Source: Deltaproteobacteria bacterium
Lineage (GTDB): Bacteria; Bdellovibrionota; FAC87; UBA2466
Length of the DNA: 18,140 nt
Assembly: GCA_013205415.1 (NCBI GenBank)
Contig: JABMMY010000140.1
Span: forward strand, 1-18,140
Reading direction: 5' to 3'
The position numbers and the translations under genes were made by a program. A model generated the notes under the pieces. The model was not told the origin of the DNA. It did not search any database and saw only the letters and a list, made by a program, of their open reading frames with translations. Positions 1 to 7,896 of this stretch are shown piece by piece; within the stretch, counting starts at the first letter, position 1; every line of letters begins with the position of its first letter.

Positions 1-840
1 GTAACAAAGGTGGGCTCCGCAGTCGACCAATTCAAAGTGAATGATAAAGCTGGAGTAGGTTGTTTTGTAGATTCTTGTCGCACCTGTTCTAGTTGTCAGC
101 AAAATGAGGAACAATATTGCGAAGGACATTTAGTAACAAGTTACAATAATGTAGAGAAAGATGGAAAGACGCCCACCTATGGAGGTTATTCCTCCAGCAT
201 TGTAGTCGATGAAAATTATTGTTTAAAAATTTCATCGAAAATGCCTTTAGCTAAAATAGCTCCATTACTATGTGCTGGAGTGACCACCTATTCACCTTTA
301 CGCCATTGGAAATTAGAGAAGGGGCAGCGCTTAGGAGTGGTGGGATTAGGAGGGCTGGGACATATGGCTGTGAAGTTGGGGGTCGCAATGGGTGCAGAGG
401 TTACAGTCCTCAGCCATTCGCCTAAAAAAGAAAATGATGCAAAAAATTTAGGGGCTCATCATTTTGTAGCCACAAATAAAACTGAAGTTTCAAAATTATT
501 ATCGAACCATTTTGATCTTGTTTTGGACACAGTCTCTGCACCCCATGATTTAAATAGCTATCTACAAACGTTAAAAAAAGACGGGACGATGGTACTATTG
601 GGAGTCCCTCCGGAATCGACTCAAATTGCAGCCTTCCCACTCATTTTAAAACGCAGAAGACTTGCAGGATCTTTAATAGGTGGAATTAAAGAGACTCAAG
701 AAATGCTTGATTACTGCGCTGAGAACAATATAGGTTCCGATGTTGAGGTGATTCCAGCCAAAGAAATTAATACGGCTTATGAAAGAGCGGTTATTGGCGA
801 TGTTAGATATCGTTTTGTAGTGGATTGCAAAACTTTTTAA
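1..840 (+). CDS. Zinc-dependent alcohol dehydrogenase, NADP(H)-type, CAD/YahK-like (5' end outside window)
   Basis: The reading frame is open from base 1 and its first residues (VTKVGSAV) match the interior of the family, so the start and the first catalytic zinc ligands lie off the left edge. The visible 279 residues hold the structural-zinc cysteines at fragment residues 26, 29, 32 and 40 (C-x2-C-x2-C-x7-C), a cysteine at 91 in the APLLCAG motif that normally binds the catalytic zinc, and a Rossmann GLGGLG loop at 115-120. The family (medium-chain dehydrogenases, cinnamyl-alcohol/YahK branch) reduces aldehydes to alcohols with NADPH in the cytoplasm; the exact substrate cannot be read from sequence. 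It ends 14 bases before the threonine aldolase start, so the two are probably co-transcribed; acetaldehyde released by the aldolase would be a plausible but unproven substrate. Confidence 0.9.
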   Translation, partial: VTKVGSAVDQFKVNDKAGVGCFVDSCRTCSSCQQNEEQYCEGHLVTSYNNVEKDGKTPTYGGYSSSIVVDENYCLKISSKMPLAKIAPLLCAGVTTYSPLRHWKLEKGQRLGVVGLGGLGHMAVKLGVAMGAEVTVLSHSPKKENDAKNLGAHHFVATNKTEVSKLLSNHFDLVLDTVSAPHDLNSYLQTLKKDGTMVLLGVPPESTQIAAFPLILKRRRLAGSLIGGIKETQEMLDYCAENNIGSDVEVIPAKEINTAYERAVIGDVRYRFVVDCKTF

Positions 841-854
841 GTGGAGACAAAGAA

Positions 855-1904
855 ATGGCTTTGTGGAATGGTCGTGGTTTTGCAAGCGACAATAATTCAG
901 GGGTTCTTCCAGAAATTTTACAAGCCATAGCAGAGGCGAATACCAATCACACCGCTGCTTATGGAGACGATCCGTGGACTGAAAAAGCTAAGGAGGTATT
1001 TGAAAATCACTTTGGCGGAGGGGTGGAGGTCTATTTTGTTTTTAATGGTACCGCCGCTAACGTACTAGCTCTTTCTTCCTGTGCGCGTTCTTTTGAATCT
1101 ATTTATTGCACAGACTTGGCACACATCTATGAAGATGAATGTGGGGCACCCGAGCGGTTCATAGGAAGTAAATTAATTCCAATTGAAAATGAAAATGGAA
1201 AACTCACGCCTCATAAACTTATTCCAAAAATAGAAGGACTGGGAAATCAGCATCATGTACAGCCCAAGGTGATTTCAATCTCTCAAACAACCGAAGTGGG
1301 AACGGTATATACTTTGGAAGAGCTCAAAGCATTGGCTCGGGTTGCTAGAGAGCAGGGACTATATTTTCATATGGATGGAGCCCGCATCTCAAATGCTGCT
1401 GCTGCATTAGGAAAAACTTTTCGTGAATTTACTAGTGAAATTGGAGTGGATGTTCTGTCTTTCGGAGGAACTAAATGTGGATTATTAGGTGCTGAAGCGG
1501 TTGTTTTTTTAAATTCAAATTTGGCAAAAGATTTTATTTATCGTCGAAAACAGGGAATGCAACTTGCCTCAAAAATGAGATTCATTGCAGTTCAATTCAG
1601 CACCTTTCTGACAGAGCAACTTTGGTTGAAAAATGCGCTCCATGCTAATCAAATGGCCAGCTATTTAGAAGAAAAGGTAAAAGGAATTCAGGAATTAGAA
1701 ATAGCCTATCCAGTCCAGGCCAATGGAGTGTTTGCTTGGCTTCCGAAACACCTAGTGCCTATTTTACAAAAGCAGGTTCCATTTTATATCTGGCGAGGTG
1801 GAGAGAAAAAAGATTTAGTTCGTTGGATGATGTCCTTTGATACTACGAAAGAGGACGTTGATACCTTTGCAGATTTAATTAAAGAGATCTTAACTCAGAA
1901 ATAA
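855..1904 (+). CDS. ltaE: Low-specificity L-threonine aldolase (PLP-dependent)
   Basis: 349 residues, the normal size for the beta-eliminating lyase/threonine aldolase family. The enzyme cleaves L-threonine or allo-threonine to glycine and acetaldehyde using PLP. The N-terminus has the family-typical FASDNNSGV motif at 9-17, the FVFNGTAAN cofactor-phosphate region is at 61-69, HMDGAR at 172-177 carries the PLP-ring aspartate and arginine, and SFGGTK at 202-207 provides the Schiff-base lysine K207. An in-frame TTG at 825 overlaps the dehydrogenase, but the ATG at 855 is preferred: it has GGAGA at 843-847 and begins where homologues begin. Its stop lies 15 bases inside the convergent methyltransferase gene, so the two 3' ends overlap. 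The general assignment is firm; strict specificity (L- versus allo-threonine) is not decidable here, and the symbol is by family only. Confidence 0.92.
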   Translation: MALWNGRGFASDNNSGVLPEILQAIAEANTNHTAAYGDDPWTEKAKEVFENHFGGGVEVYFVFNGTAANVLALSSCARSFESIYCTDLAHIYEDECGAPERFIGSKLIPIENENGKLTPHKLIPKIEGLGNQHHVQPKVISISQTTEVGTVYTLEELKALARVAREQGLYFHMDGARISNAAAALGKTFREFTSEIGVDVLSFGGTKCGLLGAEAVVFLNSNLAKDFIYRRKQGMQLASKMRFIAVQFSTFLTEQLWLKNALHANQMASYLEEKVKGIQELEIAYPVQANGVFAWLPKHLVPILQKQVPFYIWRGGEKKDLVRWMMSFDTTKEDVDTFADLIKEILTQK

Positions 1905-3350
1905 TTTTTTAAGGCAGTAGAGGGTTCTAGTGTTTCCGGGTAAGGTCTCTTTTTCAATAATAGTAAAGTGCTTTAAACATTGCTGTTCAAACACCTCTAC
2001 AGTCAGATGGGTATAATCTCTACCCTTTTTTAAATGTTGAAACATAGGATCGAGGGGACTAACCCACTCAATAATGACATGCTCGGTGGTTAATTCTTTG
2101 GCTAATTCAATAATGTGCTGGAGAAGAATACTTTCTGTAGTGAGCAGGTGATGGACCAGAGCCAGCATGAGAACACAATCAAATTGTCCCTGAGTGCGGT
2201 CTAAAAAGGAGCGATGCTCTTGATTTCTCCATCCTGAAGCCGGTGATGGATTTGCAATATTTACTACAAGGGGCAAAAGGGTCGGATGAGAGATACGACT
2301 CATCGACCATGTTTTTGAAATTAATTCTACCTCAGAATCGATAGCTACCACCTTTCTTCCTAATGAAGCTGCTATTCTTGAAAAGTGGCCGTCGTTACAT
2401 CCGACATCTAAAATAGATTTTCTTGAATGAAGAGCGAGCCACTTTTTAACAAGGCGTTCTTTGCTTTCAAATTGCTGATGGCTATAGGGGCTTTCCCCAG
2501 ACATATAATTATTAAACTGAGTATTTTGTGGTTTGTGATTAAAATTTAATTGTGAAATGGATCTTTTAAGATTTTTTAATAAAAATTGTAACGTGAATTG
2601 TGCTCGTTCAGGATTCATTAATTTTTCAGTGTTGGGGTGATTGCGTAGCTTTTTATCACTCCATGATTCCAATATCGCAGGGAGAGTTATTTTTGTGAAC
2701 AGACTAGGGTTAAGTTTTTTCAAAAAAGGGATCTGCGTGTAAAAATCGGTCGCGGTTAACCCTTCTCTAGAAAGAAGGAAGGTTTTATAAAGGGGTTGAC
2801 CTAAGTGTTGGTAAGCTAAAAGTGGATTAACAAAGGTTTTAGAAAACTGAGAGTAGGCCAACCATAGGCTATTATGGGGGTCCCTTTTCTCCACCGAGAG
2901 CACATCCACAAAAACAGGCAGACAACCAGAAAAAAGGACATTAAAAGGGGTGGCATCTTTTAAACCAAGGTTTTCTGCGGAAAGCTCGGTGGCTAGATCC
3001 AGAGTTAATAGGCCTGCTTCACGAAGCATTTCAGGGGCCCACTCAGAAGGATAATTTACAAAATCTATTTTTTCATGGCCTAGATAAATATCTTGGGTAG
3101 CGTTATTGTTTTTATTTGAAAGTTCTGGAGGTAAGGTGGAAATGTCGGCATCGGTGATCTCCCAACTTCGAACAAAGAGTCCTTTTTCAGTAAACTTTTT
3201 TAGGGTGGGAGATCGTTTTATTTGATTCCAGTCTTCACTTGAGGGGGAATGAATTTGACGAATCAGTTGTGTCCCTATTTCAAATAAAGTTCCGCTGGGG
3301 TCTCTTAAAGACAGAGAGCGCAAAGATTTGTTGTGGGGTAATAGATTCAT
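1890..3350 (-). CDS. Two-domain class I SAM-dependent methyltransferase with kinase-like N-terminal half
   Basis: 486 residues from the ATG at 3350. The C-terminal third is a class I methyltransferase: motif I ILDVGCNDG at 313-321, an acidic residue ending strand 2 (VVAID, 334-338), and FDCVLMLALVHH at 390-401. The N-terminal half (about 95-155) has LKDATPFNVLF followed by PVFVDVLS, a D-x4-N plus downstream D arrangement (D132, N137, D149) like the catalytic loop and metal aspartate of aminoglycoside/fructosamine-kinase-like folds. This layout recurs in a family annotated only as SAM methyltransferase, with unknown substrate. The frame stays open 41 codons upstream, but that part overlaps the preceding small gene in another frame, so the ATG 8 bases after that gene's stop is favoured. 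No clear Shine-Dalgarno is seen, suggesting translational coupling. Neighbourhood suggests envelope or surface-glycan chemistry, by inference only. Confidence 0.82.
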   Translation of the reverse strand: MNLLPHNKSLRSLSLRDPSGTLFEIGTQLIRQIHSPSSEDWNQIKRSPTLKKFTEKGLFVRSWEITDADISTLPPELSNKNNNATQDIYLGHEKIDFVNYPSEWAPEMLREAGLLTLDLATELSAENLGLKDATPFNVLFSGCLPVFVDVLSVEKRDPHNSLWLAYSQFSKTFVNPLLAYQHLGQPLYKTFLLSREGLTATDFYTQIPFLKKLNPSLFTKITLPAILESWSDKKLRNHPNTEKLMNPERAQFTLQFLLKNLKRSISQLNFNHKPQNTQFNNYMSGESPYSHQQFESKERLVKKWLALHSRKSILDVGCNDGHFSRIAASLGRKVVAIDSEVELISKTWSMSRISHPTLLPLVVNIANPSPASGWRNQEHRSFLDRTQGQFDCVLMLALVHHLLTTESILLQHIIELAKELTTEHVIIEWVSPLDPMFQHLKKGRDYTHLTVEVFEQQCLKHFTIIEKETLPGNTRTLYCLKKLFLS

Positions 3351-3358
3351 GAAAATTT

Positions 3359-3583
3359 TTAAGAGGTGGAAGAATCGGTAGGTTTGCTTGCCGTAAAAAA
3401 GTTTTTTAGAAAACTCCAAATGCGTTTCGCAAAGAATAGGATTCCTACGACAGCTCCAAAGAGTACCTGCCAAAGAATATAGCCTGAACTGGGATCGATA
3501 TAACCAAAACTATCCGATGAGCAAAAACAGATCATTAATAGAGCAATCGTGAACTCAAATGAAAGATATTTAGTTTTTAGCAT
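3359..3583 (-). CDS. Small membrane protein with YIDPSSG motif
   Basis: 74 residues from an ATG. It has a hydrophobic N-terminal segment (about 9-22, either signal peptide or first membrane helix), then GYIDPSSGY at 27-35, a second hydrophobic helix at about 37-52 and a basic amphipathic stretch (FFAKRIWSFLKNFF). A YIDPG/S-x-G-type motif followed by one helix and a KRxW-like basic tail is seen in short uncharacterised proteins encoded near surface-polysaccharide and methyltransferase genes (recalled, not checked). It precedes the methyltransferase by 8 bases and is surely co-transcribed with it. No Shine-Dalgarno is visible before the ATG; a TAAAAT hexamer sits only 6 bases upstream, so a leaderless transcript is conceivable. 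Function unknown; anchoring the methyltransferase or its substrate at the membrane is a guess. Confidence 0.75.
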   Translation of the reverse strand: MLKTKYLSFEFTIALLMICFCSSDSFGYIDPSSGYILWQVLFGAVVGILFFAKRIWSFLKNFFTASKPTDSSTS

Positions 3584-3667
3584 CTGTTAATTTTAGCATC
3601 CAAAAGAATGCAACTGAACTAAAATGAGTAGATACCTATTTAAAATACTATATTTCGGAGCGTTATT

Positions 3668-4714
3668 ATGAAGAGAACTAGGTCTGAGTGGATTTTTATT
3701 TTCATGTTTATACCCAGCATCATCTCGTTTTATGCAATTTATAAATACCCCGAAGCTATTTTGGGACAGGGAGCCGATACTAGAATTTTAGGAAAAAGCC
3801 TGTCTTTTTGGTACGCATTTTTTTATACAGCCATAGTTTGCAGCATTGCAGCCAAGGTATTAGTTCAAAATAAGAATAGTTATTCCTTTAAAAAAAATAT
3901 CACCCAACCCTTAAGTTCTTATCAAAAGAAAAAATTTACGAGTATTTTTATTGCGCAGTTAGTTGGGTTTTTTTTGGTCCCTTATGTTCTTTTGCCGGTA
4001 ATCGGTGGGAAAAGTTTTTGGCATGACGAACTATCTTATGCCACCAAGAGTGCCCATGTTTATTTATATCCTGGCTTTAAAAGCTGGGGAATGGCCGTTT
4101 ATCTTTTTATAGTGATTCCTGTGGGGGTATGGTTTTTTGGAAAACGATATTGTTCTTGGATCTGCTCCTGCGGAAACCTCGCTGAGACTGTGGGCGTTAC
4201 GGTATGGGGTAAGAGGTGGGTAAAGGAGGGAACTCCTAGAGGAGAGAAGGCAAATAGGAATCATATCGTTCAGCTTACCGTAATGACCTTTGCGATTACT
4301 TTCGGTTTAGTACTTTTTTTTGATTCAATGAAGATTGTTGCCATGGAAGGAGTTATTTTAAAGGTTCAGGCGATTCAAGATTTCTTTATCGATTTTATGT
4401 TTGGGTCTGTGGCTGGAGTTGCGGCCTATCCCTTTTGGGGAACCAGAATTTGGTGTCGCTACGGTTGTCCTTTAGCCAAGTTTATGGAGTTATCAGGAAA
4501 AATTTCAAAATCAAATTTTCAGGTTTCAGCGAATGAAAAATGTACGGGTATAGGTCTTTGCACCCAAGCCTGTCCTATGGGAATCGATGTGGCCTCCTAT
4601 GCGCATCTCAATAAAAAACCGACCATGGGAAGTTTTGGACTTCAAAATACTATCTGTATTGGGTGTGGAGGCTGCATAGATGTCTGTCCGACTCAAGCCT
4701 TGAGTTTCAAATAA
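3668..4714 (+). CDS. Membrane-bound polyferredoxin, NapH/NosR-type 4Fe-4S protein
   Basis: 348 residues, start ATG with GGAG at 3657-3660. Hydrophobic segments lie near residues 8-24, 46-65, 93-112, 142-157, 202-219 and 238-254, so it is an integral membrane protein. Two cysteine patches of the NapH/NosR/CcoG type, YCSWICSCGN (C162, C166, C168) and WCRYGCPLA (C263, C267), are followed by a soluble ferredoxin tail. The second tail motif is complete (C330, C333, C336, C340, then P). The first, C292-x5-C298-x3-C302-P, has isoleucine 295 where the second cysteine is expected. Members pass electrons between the quinone pool or membrane and periplasmic or cytoplasmic reductases; the partner is not in view. 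The gene stands alone, divergent from the methyltransferase pair and convergent with the peptidase. Confidence 0.88.
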   Translation: MKRTRSEWIFIFMFIPSIISFYAIYKYPEAILGQGADTRILGKSLSFWYAFFYTAIVCSIAAKVLVQNKNSYSFKKNITQPLSSYQKKKFTSIFIAQLVGFFLVPYVLLPVIGGKSFWHDELSYATKSAHVYLYPGFKSWGMAVYLFIVIPVGVWFFGKRYCSWICSCGNLAETVGVTVWGKRWVKEGTPRGEKANRNHIVQLTVMTFAITFGLVLFFDSMKIVAMEGVILKVQAIQDFFIDFMFGSVAGVAAYPFWGTRIWCRYGCPLAKFMELSGKISKSNFQVSANEKCTGIGLCTQACPMGIDVASYAHLNKKPTMGSFGLQNTICIGCGGCIDVCPTQALSFK

Positions 4715-4716
4715 TA

Positions 4717-4737
4717 TAATTCTGAAAATTTGAATTA
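4717..4737. terminator. Weak AT-rich hairpin between convergent genes (candidate bidirectional terminator)
   Basis: TAATTC (4717-4722) and GAATTA (4732-4737) form a 6-bp inverted repeat with a 9-base loop in the 20-base gap between the polyferredoxin stop and the peptidase stop. It overlaps the peptidase stop codon. The stem is short and AT-rich, so it is only a candidate. Confidence 0.25.
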
Positions 4738-6048
4738 GTAATTCGTTAAAGCTTTAATACAAAAATTGGCCGATTTATTTTCTTTGTTGAGATCAACCCA
4801 GGTTCCATTATTTAAGTAAAAGCTCTCACCTGGTTTGGCAATAGAGGGAACAATAGTTCGAGAACTGCCTCCTAAAAGAACGGGAACATCCGATGTTTTA
4901 TCAAAGGCATGCCCTCCGTGAGACAACTTAATCTGAACATAAAATGGGGCGCCTTTATTAAGTTCGACCGATTGATCTAAATCAACGGTATGAAAACCCG
5001 AATGATGAAAGCCCCCATCGGTTAACGAAACCATGTCCTCTAATTGGCCATTTTTAAAGGTTCGGTAGATTGAAATTAAATAAAGCACATCTGTGGCGGC
5101 AGTAATAAAGCTTACAGATTTTAAAGTTTCTTTTCCGGTAGGTCCGCCCTCTGAAGTAAAGGCATTAAAAGCCTCGGTTATTCCCAATTTGGTATCTCTC
5201 CATCCATGATAATCATGAGTATAGATTTTATCGTAACTGAGACGCTCGACGTTTTTAAATGAAATAGCCCCCATCTGAATATGATGCGCCGAAGTTTTAT
5301 CAAAATAGGAGATCCAGAAGTAACCCTTTTCACCCCATCCCGTACCCCAACTGTTTTTTACAAGCCAAGCCCCTTTATTAGGTGCTTGAGTTATCTTGTT
5401 ATCATCCCATCCTATAATGGAAACAGCGTGATTAGGAAGCTCTTCACTGGAAGCGGGTTGGTAGAAAGTATTTTTAGAGCTTGAATAAAAAGCACTATCC
5501 CAGTCTAGGGCAGTTCCAACAACTCCATTTTCCATAAGAGCATTTTTAATGTCATTAATCGTTTGGTTTTGTTCTCCAGCCGTAAGCCATTCAATATCTC
5601 GAACATAATAACGATGATAGGTATCGGCATGAAATTTAGGAGCTGAACTAAAGGATTGTCCATCAAGATCTCTCACTGCACCCCCTCTAGAAAGATAGGC
5701 GGCGGCCACGAGATAATCGCCCCCTTCATGAACAGAGAGCCCTTGTTTAGCGGGAGAAATATCGGAATTAAAATGTTCGTTAAAACCATTCCACCAATCT
5801 AAATGATACTCAGCAAGATTTGGTTCGCCATTTTCTCCATTATTTTTCCATTGATTTGTTTTGAGAAGATTACTTTCAATTGCAGCCATCGTTCCGTGAG
5901 TCCAACAGGTTCCACCATCTTGACTTTTTACACTGGACACAAAATTATCTCCTCCCACATTTCGCAGGTCGAAACTTATCGGTGCCGCAAAACTGGTAAA
6001 GGAAAAAGATATAAAAAGAGAGTTAGAAAGTAATAAGGAGAGTTTCAT
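4735..6048 (-). CDS. Exported papain-family (C1) cysteine peptidase with C-terminal lectin-like domain
   Basis: 437 residues from the ATG at 6048. This start is chosen over an in-frame ATG at 6060 because GAGG sits at 6055-6058 with a 6-base spacer. Residues 1-21 form a signal peptide (short basic start, hydrophobic serine/phenylalanine core, cleavage near SFA-A), so the enzyme leaves the cytoplasm. Catalytic residues follow the papain pattern: Q43 (oxyanion), C48 in GGTCWTHG, H207 in NHAVSIIGW, and N232 in KNSWGTGWGEKGYFWISY. Mature sequence begins almost at once with FDLR, leaving no room for the usual inhibitory propeptide. The last ~150 residues, ending in FCIKAL, resemble the Lectin_like domain attached to bacterial C1 peptidases. 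A single-gene unit; protein degradation outside the cell or in the periplasm is the likely role. Confidence 0.9.
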   Translation of the reverse strand: MKLSLLLSNSLFISFSFTSFAAPISFDLRNVGGDNFVSSVKSQDGGTCWTHGTMAAIESNLLKTNQWKNNGENGEPNLAEYHLDWWNGFNEHFNSDISPAKQGLSVHEGGDYLVAAAYLSRGGAVRDLDGQSFSSAPKFHADTYHRYYVRDIEWLTAGEQNQTINDIKNALMENGVVGTALDWDSAFYSSSKNTFYQPASSEELPNHAVSIIGWDDNKITQAPNKGAWLVKNSWGTGWGEKGYFWISYFDKTSAHHIQMGAISFKNVERLSYDKIYTHDYHGWRDTKLGITEAFNAFTSEGGPTGKETLKSVSFITAATDVLYLISIYRTFKNGQLEDMVSLTDGGFHHSGFHTVDLDQSVELNKGAPFYVQIKLSHGGHAFDKTSDVPVLLGGSSRTIVPSIAKPGESFYLNNGTWVDLNKENKSANFCIKALTNY

Positions 6049-6211
6049 CTGAGACCTCATGGGTGTTTAATAAACTGTGAAAAGCCTATCGTGACAGATC
6101 TATTTTCTCCTATTTCAGGCCGATTAAAAATAGAAAGTACACAACTACCGTTAACCAAGAGTAACAGTATTTTTAGACGCTGGGTTTCAAAGTCAGAAAA
6201 TTGACAGTGGA

Positions 6212-7066
6212 TTATTTTAAAAGATCACGTACGACGACAGACGCGCACATTAAACCAAAAGTTCCTGTCACAAAACTGGCATTTCCAAAAATAAGATTAC
6301 GATTATCACATTGAAAATAGGGGTTATCTCCTTGCGGACACACACACAGAAAACCTTTGCCGCCATCATAATGCAATTCTTCTGGCGCTCGATAGGCTTC
6401 AGGAGAGTAAACAGCAGGAATTCCCCAGGGTAAATTTTCTTCGGGAGGAAATCCATGATGGTCTCGCAAAAACTTTCGGACAGCGCGAGCCAAAGGGTCA
6501 ACTGTGGTCTGTGCTAAATCTGTAATCTTAATTTGGGAGGGGTCCATTCTTCCTCCAGATCCCGTGGAGACGATAATAGGAATACTTTCATTTTTACAGT
6601 GAGCAATCAAATGGCATTTGGCAGTAATATTATCAATGGCATCTACGACATAATCGGGACGGCTTTCGAAAATTTCAGCACAGTGTTCGGCATTATAAAA
6701 TTTAGTAATCGCGGTAATCTTAGCTCCGGGATTAATTTTCTGAAGTCTATCGGCCATCACAACCGCTTTTTGAGACCCCACTAGACCACTCAAAGCATGA
6801 AGCTGACGATTGAAGTTGGTAATACAGATTTCATCGAAATCGACTACGGTAAGTCTTCCGATTCCTGATCTAGCTAAAGATTCTGCAGTCCAGGAACCCA
6901 CTCCTCCCAGACCTATAATCATCACATGAGATCCCATGAGTTTTTTCATCTTAGCATCGCCTACAAGACGACCCATGCGATCAAACCGACGATGCAATTT
7001 ATAGTTTTCTAGTTCCCTTTCGGTCATCGGCTTTATTGAAGGGGGCACTGCTAATTCTTTTTCCAT
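6212..7066 (-). CDS. tcdA: tRNA threonylcarbamoyladenosine dehydratase
   Basis: 284 residues, ThiF/MoeB/E1-like superfamily. TcdA (formerly CsdL/YgdL) uses ATP to dehydrate t6A37 in ANN-decoding tRNAs to the cyclic ct6A form. Visible are the nucleotide loop GLGGVG at 52-57, the VVDFDEICITNFNRQLHA segment around 74-91 with the ATP-contacting aspartate and asparagine/arginine residues, VDAIDN at 141-146, and a DPSQIKITDLAQT motif close to the E. coli protein. The long C-terminal region (CVCPQGDNPYFQCDNRN) differs from E. coli but ends with the usual ASFVTGTFG helix. A TTG 15 bases upstream is open, but the ATG at 7066, four bases after the tatD stop and preceded by GGGA, is the better start. 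It is co-transcribed with tatD. TsaD, which makes the t6A precursor, is encoded about 8 kb away. Confidence 0.9.
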   Translation of the reverse strand: MEKELAVPPSIKPMTERELENYKLHRRFDRMGRLVGDAKMKKLMGSHVMIIGLGGVGSWTAESLARSGIGRLTVVDFDEICITNFNRQLHALSGLVGSQKAVVMADRLQKINPGAKITAITKFYNAEHCAEIFESRPDYVVDAIDNITAKCHLIAHCKNESIPIIVSTGSGGRMDPSQIKITDLAQTTVDPLARAVRKFLRDHHGFPPEENLPWGIPAVYSPEAYRAPEELHYDGGKGFLCVCPQGDNPYFQCDNRNLIFGNASFVTGTFGLMCASVVVRDLLK

Positions 7067-7070
7067 GAAA

Positions 7071-7868
7071 CTAAATCCCAAATAACCGTTCTAAGTTTTC
7101 TGTGCTCTGAGAAAGTACAGCCTCCGCTGTAACTCCCTTGATCTGTGCAATCGCTTTTGCAATGGCGACTAAAAACTGAGGTTCATTAATCCCTTTGGGG
7201 TCAATACCCTCAACCTTTGGCACCTGATCAGGCGAGTCGGTTTCTACCACAATTTGGGAAAGAGAAAGAAGGGGAATTGCTTTTTTTAGTGCAAAGTACC
7301 CTCCTTGGGTGACCGCTCCGCCCAAAGAGACAAAAAAACCAAGTTTAAAATACTCTTCAGCTATCTCATAAGATCCTGTGAATGAATGAATCATTCCACC
7401 CGCGGGAAATGGGGCAAAATGTTTTAAAATTTCTAAGGCTTCAGAGTGGGCCTTTACAATATGAAGGACTAAGGGCTTTGAGCCCCTTTTTCCTAATTGA
7501 AGCTGTCTTTTGAAGGCATTTATTTGCTCTCCGCGATTGAGATCGTGGATTTTTCCAAAATCTAAGCCTAATTCTCCAAGAGCCGCGGCCTCAGGAAGTA
7601 GAGTTTCTAGGGTCGATAACGCTGAATCTATCATGTCTTGGGAGGCCGTCCCAACCCACCAGGGGTGAAGTCCAAAGCTAGTAAGAAATCTAGGTCCATA
7701 CTGGATTTTAAGTAATTGTTGGCGGGCCCAATCTATAGGGTCGATTCCACCTTGAATCCACCCCGTAACTCCAACTAGTTGGGATCTCTTAATAACCTCT
7801 GGAAGTGAGTTTAGAAACTTATCGGAGGCTAAGTGACAGTGGGCATCTATCCATTGGGGCGATTTCAT
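7071..7868 (-). CDS. tatD: TatD-family metal-dependent hydrolase (3'-5' DNase type)
   Basis: 265 residues from the ATG at 7868, the standard family length. TatD proteins are TIM-barrel enzymes with two divalent metals that act as deoxyribonucleases; some members also handle D-aminoacyl-tRNA or other esters. Metal ligands are visible: H10 and H12 (IDAHCHL), E99 (LGELGLDF), H136 (LVLHIVKAH), H161 (MIHSFTG) and D211 (VVETDSP). The frame is open upstream, with ATGs at 7886 and 7937 and a TTG at 7979. These would overlap the divergent radical SAM gene and add no conserved sequence, so the start just before WIDAHCHL is chosen. No strong Shine-Dalgarno supports any of them. It lies directly upstream of tcdA with a 4-base gap. 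Confidence 0.87.
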   Translation of the reverse strand: MKSPQWIDAHCHLASDKFLNSLPEVIKRSQLVGVTGWIQGGIDPIDWARQQLLKIQYGPRFLTSFGLHPWWVGTASQDMIDSALSTLETLLPEAAALGELGLDFGKIHDLNRGEQINAFKRQLQLGKRGSKPLVLHIVKAHSEALEILKHFAPFPAGGMIHSFTGSYEIAEEYFKLGFFVSLGGAVTQGGYFALKKAIPLLSLSQIVVETDSPDQVPKVEGIDPKGINEPQFLVAIAKAIAQIKGVTAEAVLSQSTENLERLFGI

Positions 7869-7896
7869 TATTACATCATCGCTCATAAAAAATAGC

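Noticed and set aside
825..854. TTG start for the threonine aldolase
   Set aside because: It would overlap the dehydrogenase gene. The ATG at 855 has a proper GGAGA site and matches the family N-terminus.
3351..3473. N-terminal extension of the methyltransferase by 41 codons
   Set aside because: This part overlaps the YIDPSSG gene in another frame, has no family-like sequence, and a suitable ATG lies just after the small gene's stop. A frameshifted fusion of the two is also unlikely since each has its own complete features.
6061..6211. Promoter CTGTCA-17-TTTATT for the peptidase on minus
   Set aside because: Spacing is right but both hexamers match consensus at only 4 of 6 positions, so it is too weak to list as a feature. 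The remainder of the 151-base gap shows no gene or strong hairpin.
6212..7066. ThiF/E1-like protein near a peptidase gene, as in ubiquitin-like or CBASS-type antiviral operons
   Set aside because: The sequence follows E. coli TcdA along most of its length, is in an operon with tatD, and the peptidase is a secreted papain-type enzyme 151 bases away with its own start region. No E2, JAB or nucleotidyltransferase gene is nearby.
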